Below are positions 44,811 through 64,000 of a stretch of DNA of 64,000 nucleotides, piece after piece. Numbering within the stretch: the stretch's first letter is position 1; each line of letters opens with the position of its first letter. Position numbers and translations under genes: made by a program. Source of the DNA: Desmodus rotundus. Lineage: Eukaryota; Chordata; Mammalia; Chiroptera; Phyllostomidae. The stretch is from positions 105,886,896 to 105,950,895 of the forward strand of contig NC_071392.1 of NCBI RefSeq assembly GCF_022682495.2, in the 5' to 3' direction. The notes under the pieces were generated by a model, which was given only the letters and a program-made list of their open reading frames with translations, did no database searches and was not told the origin of the DNA.

Positions 44811-45374
44811 CAGGTTACCAAAAAAACCCAGCCCCGATGAACCCAGCACAGCTATCTTTTCATGTTTCATCCCACCCCTGTGCATGTTTTCGGCGGGTAT
44901 ATACAATATTGTGTTCTGCTTTTTCCAGTTTCCTACAGGAAAAGTCTTCAAAATCTGTCACATGGTTATGTCATAATCAACTGAACCACTGCCTTCACAA
45001 CCATCTTCAATTCTGTGCCATCACAGATACAACTGGAATTTACATATTCCTGCTTTTGCCATTATTTTTGCCCTAGAACAGATTCCTAAGACCAGTATTT
45101 CTCGGAAAAGGGGATGAGAATAGGATGTTATGAGTCCTTGTCCAATGCTCTTTCAAACCCAGCAGGACCACTGAACATCTGCACAGCAGGAGGCGAAGGA
45201 GACTAGAACCCAGTCTACAGATTCAGGCCTATATCCGTGTCCAGTTTACCCATGACGACCTCTATTTTCTGTAAGACTGGCCCAAAGGTTCCCAGGACTG
45301 TCCAGCGAGATCCTCGCCAGCGCCAGGCTGCCCTAGTGCCCCGGCCAGCCCATCACAGTTGCACCTCTTCCTAC

Positions 45375-45500
45375 CTGAGGCCCAGTAACCACCATCTTCA
45401 CCTGACACCGCCCAGCATCCTGCAACCAGGTATCCAAGGCCGCTTAGCAACAGCGGAAGCCGAGCCACCCTCTCGAAAGGCGTGAACCCGGGAGTGGTTG
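45375..45500 (-). other. IFT52: Probable IFT52 non-coding first exon
   Basis: The first coding exon starts with only six untranslated bases after an acceptor, so a 5' non-coding exon must lie upstream. A good donor CTCAG|GTAGGA at 45375/45374 follows CpG-rich DNA on the gene strand. A second possible donor, GTCAG|GTGAAG, is at 45402/45401. The 5' limit is a guess. Confidence 0.4.
45438..45451 (+). promoter_or_regulatory. X-box-like RFX site (half-site quality)
   Basis: GGCCGCTTAGCAAC has a perfect right half (RGYAAC) but a poor left half of the RFX consensus GTNRCC-N-RGYAAC. Ciliary genes are commonly RFX targets, so a site here would fit IFT52. Confidence 0.35.
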
Positions 45501-46191
45501 TACCTCCGGAGCCACGTGATGACGATAGAGCAGAAGAGGCCAATGAGCCTCGAGCGTAGGGATGGTGTCACGGTAGGGGGCGGGGCTAACATGGCACAGT
45601 ACCCTTATCTTGGATGAGGGCTAAATCCAAACAGAACGTGAATTAACTTTACGGCAAATATAAAACGATTTAATTGTGTCTTTAGTATCAAGTCTTACAG
45701 AGACTAAAAAGTGGGAGGGCCCAAGGGCCTAAACTCGGCTCGACCTCAAGAGAATAGTGAAGGCTCCCTGCGCTGGGGTATGGGTTGATGAGGAACGCCC
45801 CAGCCCGGATCCCAAGAGCGCAGGCCCCATGAAGCTAGGGGCGGAGCTTTGCGACTGGGACCCCGAGGCGGGGGGTCCGGCTTCCCGGAACTGCTGAAAG
45901 AGCCTTGAACAGTGATGCAAACGAGTTTCGACTCCCCGGGATGTCAGGGTCCGTTTTGGAAGAGAGTGGGCAGGTTTAGCGGTGAGGAGGGTAACACGAG
46001 CTAGTTGTTTCACTTTGATTAGTCCCGCATCTCTGAATACCACAGTTGCAGGCCCAGGATATGGCGGTGAACTCGCCCACAAGAGGCGCCCGCAGGCGGG
46101 GAGTTAGACCTGGCCAGATCCTACCAAAAAAGTGAAAATATAAACTTATGGAGCTGTGAGGGGCTGGAGTTGGGCGGAAAGGCGCCTGAGG

Positions 46192-46312
46192 ATGAGCAGA
46201 GATGTGAAAGAAGAGTGGCACTCATTAAGGCAAGGGCTGCAAAGAGCTTGCCGGCAGAAGGAGCTGCTGATGCGAAATAGCCATCACCTTGAGAATAAGA
46301 AACCAGGTGCGG
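46192..46312 (+). CDS. Possible first exon of a divergent transcript; unrecognised peptide
   Basis: An ATG with A at -3 opens MSRDVKEEWHSLRQGLQRAC then RQKELLMRNSHHLENKKP, about 39 residues, and a CCAG|GTGCGG donor-like site follows. The peptide is charged and helix-prone, possibly a short coiled coil. It lies on the far half of the IFT52 CpG island, pointing away from IFT52. I do not recognise the protein and it may be chance; the frame stays open to 46617 but the later part looks non-coding. Confidence 0.3.
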
Positions 46313-46810
46313 AGAGCAGTCTCTCCACCCCCCCCACCCCCGGGAGCACTCTTCGTCCTGAGTGTGCGGACTTTGGTGCAATGCCACCACCTCGCTGGCT
46401 TAACTCGATGAGAGCAGATTCTTCGGACAGTTTCGATTTCAATTTATGTTTGTTAGAATCCTCAACACATACAAAGTGGTGGGAGTTTGGGGATCTTAAA
46501 CACACACAGCTCTTGTTGCCTTTTCACAACTACTGTCATTGCGGAGTTAAACAGTGGAGGACGGTAATTGAGAATTCTCTTCCTAGGGATGCTGTATTTT
46601 GGTGCAAAATTGGGTAGATACACAGTCTTCAGTGAGGGATAAAAATGGAAGTGATGTGTTTCCACTGTAGAGAGAGTAGGCCGTGTCACTTGAGAGTTGG
46701 CACAGGTCTTGGGATCCTTCTGCTCCGTGTGGAGTCAGTGTTTGCCAGAAGACGGAAAGAGTACCTATCCAGAGCACTTCTCCCACCGTTGGGGGCTGGG
46801 GGAGAAAAAG

Positions 46811-47000
46811 CAACGGTCTTAGATTCAGCCACCATCAAGTTCAATTCCTGGCTGGGTGACCCTGGGCAAGTTGCTTAATCTCTCTGAGCAAATGTTTCTT
46901 ATCTGTAAAGGAGGTTAATAATTTCTAAATGCTGGCTCACCGTGAGGTGTGTAGATAATGCACTTAACACTCAGAACATGCTCAATAAACAGGCGTAGCA
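46811..47000 (+). repeat. MIR SINE
   Basis: Clear MIR core: TCAATTCCTGGCTGGGTGAC, CTGGGCAAGTTGCTTAATCT and AGAACATGCTCAATAAAC. Confidence 0.85.
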
Positions 47001-47959
47001 TGATCAGTTCTATATCATGGTTTTTCTCCATGTTTATTTTCTATCCTGGTGAGAATGTTGTGATCTTACAGCCTTAGAACAGAGATAACCATTATGTGTT
47101 TCACAATCTACAGCAGGTCGTGTACTTTTGACAGTACTAGCACATTTTGGACAATTACAGTCTCTTGGTTTTTGATTTGGGAAGTTGGGGGGATTTTGGC
47201 CCCTCCCTCATGTTCTACATTTGTCAATCAACAGACACTATGAAGATAAATCAGAGTGTTTCAGAGTTCTCAGTGCACGTCAAAGGGTAACAACAGCTCT
47301 TCCTGACCCAGCTTTGGTCTCCACTGCCTGTGTCACTGGTGCGTTCTCCATCGTCTTCAGCGTCATCCCCTATAATTTCTGGGGTGGGGGTGGGGAGCAG
47401 GCTGCCCTGGAAAAATGGGAGGGAGAAAAGGGCTGAGTTAAGGCAATAAAAATCACAGCACACACTGATGTTAAGAAAGTTCCTCTCTTATTAACAAACC
47501 AAAAAGCTAGTAAGTAGATAATGAACCACAGGTTTGTGAAAAAGAAGCCTCTTTCCAACGAAATAAAGCACATGATCCATCCCTACAAGTGTAGTGTATT
47601 CTGAATTCATGAGGTTAGGTTCTCACATTCTGTCCAGAATTACCTTGACAAATAACTAATCTTGATCACATGGAGCTCCATGGGTGGCTGGGAAGCTGTG
47701 GTCACCAAGCTGGCCCCAGCCCCTAGCCCTGTCCAAGGCCTGGGCTCATGCATGGCCTTAGACCTGCCAAACATACAAGGGCAGATGAGGTGGAGCACAC
47801 CATGAACTTGGCAGCCAGGGCCAGACCCTGAGTGTCCAGTTGAATGTCTCCTCTTCCACGCCCATTTCCCACCATCCAGTTTATTCTGATCAGTTCCTGA
47901 TTTGGCTCTCATTACCGATTTTGACAGCTATTCTGTTGGACCCAACAGAGTGGGAGGCA

Positions 47960-48190
47960 GATGAGCACAGAGGTTACATGTGAGAGCCCTGGAGTCAGCC
48001 CATAGGGCTCTAAGTCCCAGCTCTGGCCCTTACTAGCTATGGGACCAGGCAAGGAACAAGAACTCTGACCCTGTTACTTCATTGGTAAAAAGGGATCCGC
48101 ATAGTTCCCACCTAGGGTTGTTTGGATACAAACTGGTAATAGACTTGAAAGAGTCTAGCACAGAAACTGCTTCAGCATAGGCTGGTGTTC
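47960..48190 (+). repeat. MIR SINE
   Basis: Motifs AGAGCCCTGGAGTCAGCCCA, AGTCCCAGCTCTGGCCCTTA and 'cctagggttgtttggatacaa'. Confidence 0.75.
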
Positions 48191-48856
48191 TGAAGCTGAC
48201 TGGACAATTAAGCGGAAAAGGGGATGGGGGTTAAAAGCATCAGAAGCTCTTAAAGTCATTGCAAAGCTAGAGGATGAGGCTCAGGACTTCCCAGGAGTGA
48301 GGGGAATGACACCGCAGCACTGACATGAAGGAATTGCTGCTGCTGCAGCTGCCACAGAGCCCCGATTGCCACAATTTACATCATTGCCACCTCTACACCA
48401 GGGACTCGGTTTTGTGGGTACCGTCACCACAGCTACCACATGAAAGGGAGCTCCCAGTCCCTTCTTTGAGTCAAAATCTGGCACAGCTGCATCCCTGGGT
48501 CACATGCCTGGCCCTGGCTACAAGGGAGGCTGGGAAAGTAACTGTCTAGAATTTCAGCTACTGTCAGTGGAGGTAGTCATGGTCCCTCAGCCAGACACAT
48601 GAAGTAGGACATTGCCTGAATAGAGGGAGGAGTTCCCAGGATGCCAGGCAGACAGATCTAATAACAAATGTCTAGTACTACTGGCAACAAAAAAATACCA
48701 CCAACACAGGAAAATAAGAGAGGGTGTTGGGTGATACCCCATAGGCTTGCCACATCTCTGTCATTTCACACTTTGAGATAAAAATCTAAACACGAGAGGC
48801 CCTGCTGGTTGCCTACCCAACATTTTCCTCCTCCCCGCTTAGTGTCAGAATGCCTG

Positions 48857-48862
48857 TTTATT
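48857..48862 (-). terminator. SGK2: Candidate SGK2 polyadenylation signal AATAAA
   Basis: AATAAA on the gene strand lies about 435 bases after the stop codon and is the first such hexamer. It implies a 3' UTR of about 460 bases. Confidence 0.55.
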
Positions 48863-49296
48863 AGGAGTAATAATGTGCCAGCTAATAAGTCCCATATCCC
48901 AGCCTCCATTACAGGTAGGCATGGGTGGCTAGTGAGCAGAGTCAGTGGGCGGGGGTTTCAGGGAAACTGTAAAAGTGTCTGTTGGCTCTTCCCTCCTTCC
49001 TCCTTTCTTTTCCTGCCTAGAACACAAAAGCAATGGCTAGAGCTCCAGTAACCACCCTATGATAATGTAGCAACTAATATTGAGGCCATCTGCCAAGGAT
49101 GGCAGAACAAAATATAGAAAGCCCCTGAGTATCTGATGACCTGTGGTACCAGCCCTGGGCCACCTAACACAATTCTTTATATGCTGGAAACAAAATCTTA
49201 TGTAAGCCATTGTTTCTTTGAGTTTCTGTTCCTGGAAGCTGAAGGTGATTCCTTACAGATCCAGCTGTCTTCAGAGCTGTTGCAGGGACTTCTCTC

Positions 49297-62205
<12,909 letters not shown>

Positions 62206-62876
62206 TCTGTAACAGTGATAGGGTGGGGCTGGGGGCACAAGGAGGAGCAGGCATTAGAGAGCTGGTTGGGGAGTTAGCTTCACCTGTCTAGGGCTTCGCG
62301 CCCCGCTGCCCTCACCACCCCTCCCCAACCCCATCCGCGCACCAGCCATAACCTTGAGCTCCTTCTACCCCAGAGGCCAGCCACCCCTGCATGAGACAAC
62401 CTCCACTGGGAAGGAGGGAGGATGGTCAGGGTGGCCCCTCCCAGGCTGAATCTTTTACAAGGGTTGGGGACCGCCAGAGTAGCAAGATCCCTGAGAGCCA
62501 GGCAGCTCCAAAAGTCCACGATGGCCAGGCTGGAGGACCCTGGCAGACCATAAAGTCTGCCGCCCTCGCTCCATTTCACAGGTAGGGAGCTTGAGGCCTG
62601 GAAAGGGACTTGCCAGGATGACACAGCTTGTGAGGGGCAGCTGAGCTGCCCAGGCTCCCGTCCAGGCATGTTGCCACCCTGAATTCCCGGGGGCAGCCCC
62701 AGCCTGGACTCTGTGCTATCTCCCTGCCACAGGGACTTCCGCCTAATGCCCCTGGCAGGCAGCTGCCTTGGGGCCTTGGGCTGACGCCATGGAGAGACCC
62801 CAGACTGAGATTAAACAGATCAGCTGGTCCATGCAGCCAGGAGCACAGTGTTTGTCCATGCGCCAACCCCCAACCG

Positions 62877-62897
62877 CCCCCCCCCCCCCCCCCCCCC
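62877..62897 (+). repeat. Poly(C) run of 21
   Basis: Uninterrupted C21 (G21 on the SGK2 strand) about 680 bp upstream of the SGK2 start codon. Confidence 0.95.
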
Positions 62898-63664
62898 GCG
62901 GGCTGGAGGAGGCTGGCCTGTCTACACCCTGGCTCAGGGTGCCCAGGGCCCCACAGCCCCACCCACCTCTGCTTGGAAGGTCAAGGCCAAGAGCTGATAT
63001 TTCACCTGACGTACCCGTTGCTTGGGGAAACTGCTGGATACTGTGCATCTCAAGACCACAGCCTTGGCCCTTTGTGGGGCACAGGCTGCAGCCCAGCCTC
63101 TCTGGATAGACACTGCCCATCTTTATGAGGGGGCACTTGGAAGCACTGCCCAATGGCCTTCTGGGGAGCTGAGAAAGTGACCACAGGGGAAGGGAGGGAG
63201 TCCCCAGGCTCTGTGGAGACCTGAGAGAGCAAGCTGAAGAACTGCCTGCTAGAGAGTGCAGCAGCCTGGTGCCCTTGGCCTGCGCTCCCGTAGACAGCCC
63301 GCATTGCGGCCACACCCTCTCCTGTGCTGACTCCGATGGCCCCTCTGCCAGGCCCTGACCTCCCGGGCCCCACATACCTGCACCAGCCCGAGGAGAGGCA
63401 GCTGAGAGAAGCAGCAGTTGGAGCTGGAGGACGGGCCGTGGACAAGAGAGCCTCTCTCTGTTCTCCCAACAAGGGCTGAAGTGTCTGTGCCTGGTGCTGG
63501 CCTGGCCCCAGCTCGAAACTCCCGGCAGCATCGGGGGGCTGTTGATGTCATGCAGGACCCAGCAGAGCTTAAGATGGGGCTGGGAGACCTCTGTTCCCTC
63601 GGGGACATCGCCTCCCCCTGGGGGTGGGCGACAGCTGCAGGAAAGCCCTGGAGACTCGGGGCTT

Positions 63665-63985
63665 GGTGGAATGTGTGAGTGTGGGTCAGGGTGTGTGTGC
63701 AGTGTTTAATGTGTGGATGTGCTTCGGCCTGTCTGTCTGTCACGTCTGTGTGTCCCTGTATGTCACGGTGTTTGTGTCGGTGTATGAGTCTATGCAGGTG
63801 ACTACCTGTGTTCTGTTGTCAGCGTGTGCCATGGTGATCGAGTTTGTATAATTTTGTGTCTGTACCTGTATCTGTGTGTTCTTGGTGTGTATATGTGTGT
63901 GCTCCGGGGAGCCTCTGTGTAGTGTGTCGATGTGTCCATGTGTATCTTTACATGTGTTTGTATGTATGTGTGTGAGTGTGCATGT
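63665..63985 (+). repeat. TG-rich degenerate low-complexity region
   Basis: Imperfect TGTG/TGTC units with many substitutions run nearly to the window edge and may continue beyond it. Open frames in it are composition-driven. Confidence 0.85.
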
Positions 63986-64000
63986 GGGCATCTACGTGCG

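Larger units (their letters stand above)
45280..46220. promoter_or_regulatory. IFT52: CpG-island promoter region of IFT52, possibly bidirectional
   Basis: CG-rich DNA spans the inferred first exon. In gene sense it holds a GC box (plus-strand GGGGGCGGGGC, 45576-45586), an inverted CCAAT box (45540-45544), a CACGTG E-box (45513-45518) and an RFX/X-box-like site (45438-45451). A second GC-rich half lies at 45750-46220. No TATA box is seen. Confidence 0.65.
46220..48850. other. Intergenic region between IFT52 and the SGK2 3' end
   Basis: Two MIRs (46811-47000 and 47960-48190) are recognisable. The rest looks unique and I see no exon with a known protein match. Confidence 0.6.
62207..64000. other. 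SGK2 upstream region
   Basis: No coding exon is visible upstream of the SGK2 start. The region holds a 21-base poly(C) run and a TG-rich end. A non-coding or alternative SGK2 first exon probably lies here or beyond the right edge, but I cannot place it. The 262-codon minus frame across it has no family motif. Confidence 0.6.

Noticed and set aside
47251..47463. Acidic minus-strand peptide EIIGDDAEDDGERTSDTGSG as an extra SGK2 exon
   Set aside because: SGK2 already ends properly at 49297 with the conserved hydrophobic motif, and this frame lies beyond the polyadenylation signal.
62743..63531. 262-codon minus-strand frame upstream of SGK2
   Set aside because: It runs through the poly(C) tract as poly-Gly and has no recognisable domain or splice logic with SGK2.

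Overview
The window is a stretch of mammalian nuclear DNA, almost certainly from a bat of the Ves-SINE-bearing group (Yangochiroptera). About sixteen tRNA-derived SINEs of the bat Ves type are present, with the box-B-like core 'GTTCGATTCCCAGTCAGGGC' and a CT-rich, A-rich tail. Three 3' ends of L1 elements of a type I associate with bats lie among older mammalian repeats (MIR, L2, L1M, MaLR-like LTRs). Species cannot be fixed from sequence alone.

Three protein-coding genes lie head to tail, all on the minus strand. In transcription order (right to left) they are SGK2 (12 coding exons, 62206 to 49297, complete, 369 codons), IFT52 (13 coding exons, 43142 to 20545, complete, 437 codons) and MYBL2/B-Myb (exons 1 to 8, 15540 to 1516, 457 codons, continuing beyond the left edge). 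This is the same order and relative orientation as human chromosome 20q13.12, so the block is ordinary conserved synteny. I rebuilt every exon from splice sites and reading phase. All phases close, and IFT52 has exactly the length I remember for the human protein.

Region by region: 1-1515 MYBL2 intron 8; 1516-15540 MYBL2 exons 8 to 1; 15541-15900 its CpG-island promoter with a conserved E2F/CHR-type element; 15900-20300 intergenic, with a second orphan CpG island near 18.4-18.7 kb; 20315-45500 IFT52; 45280-46220 the IFT52 CpG island with a possible divergent ORF; 46220-48850 intergenic; 48850-62206 SGK2; 62207-64000 SGK2 upstream DNA ending in TG-rich low-complexity sequence. Introns are mostly repeats. 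One internally deleted mariner DNA transposon (41000-41677) sits inside an older L1.

The genes do not form a pathway. SGK2 is an AGC-family serine/threonine kinase, IFT52 a core subunit of the ciliary IFT-B train, and MYBL2 a cell-cycle transcription factor. I found no new multi-gene system. The points worth a second look are a CAG/poly-serine tract in MYBL2 exon 8, an SGK2 splice donor embedded in a TG microsatellite, an L1 insertion about 35 bp from an IFT52 splice donor, an orphan CpG island, an unexplained divergent ORF upstream of IFT52, and nested or inverted transposons.
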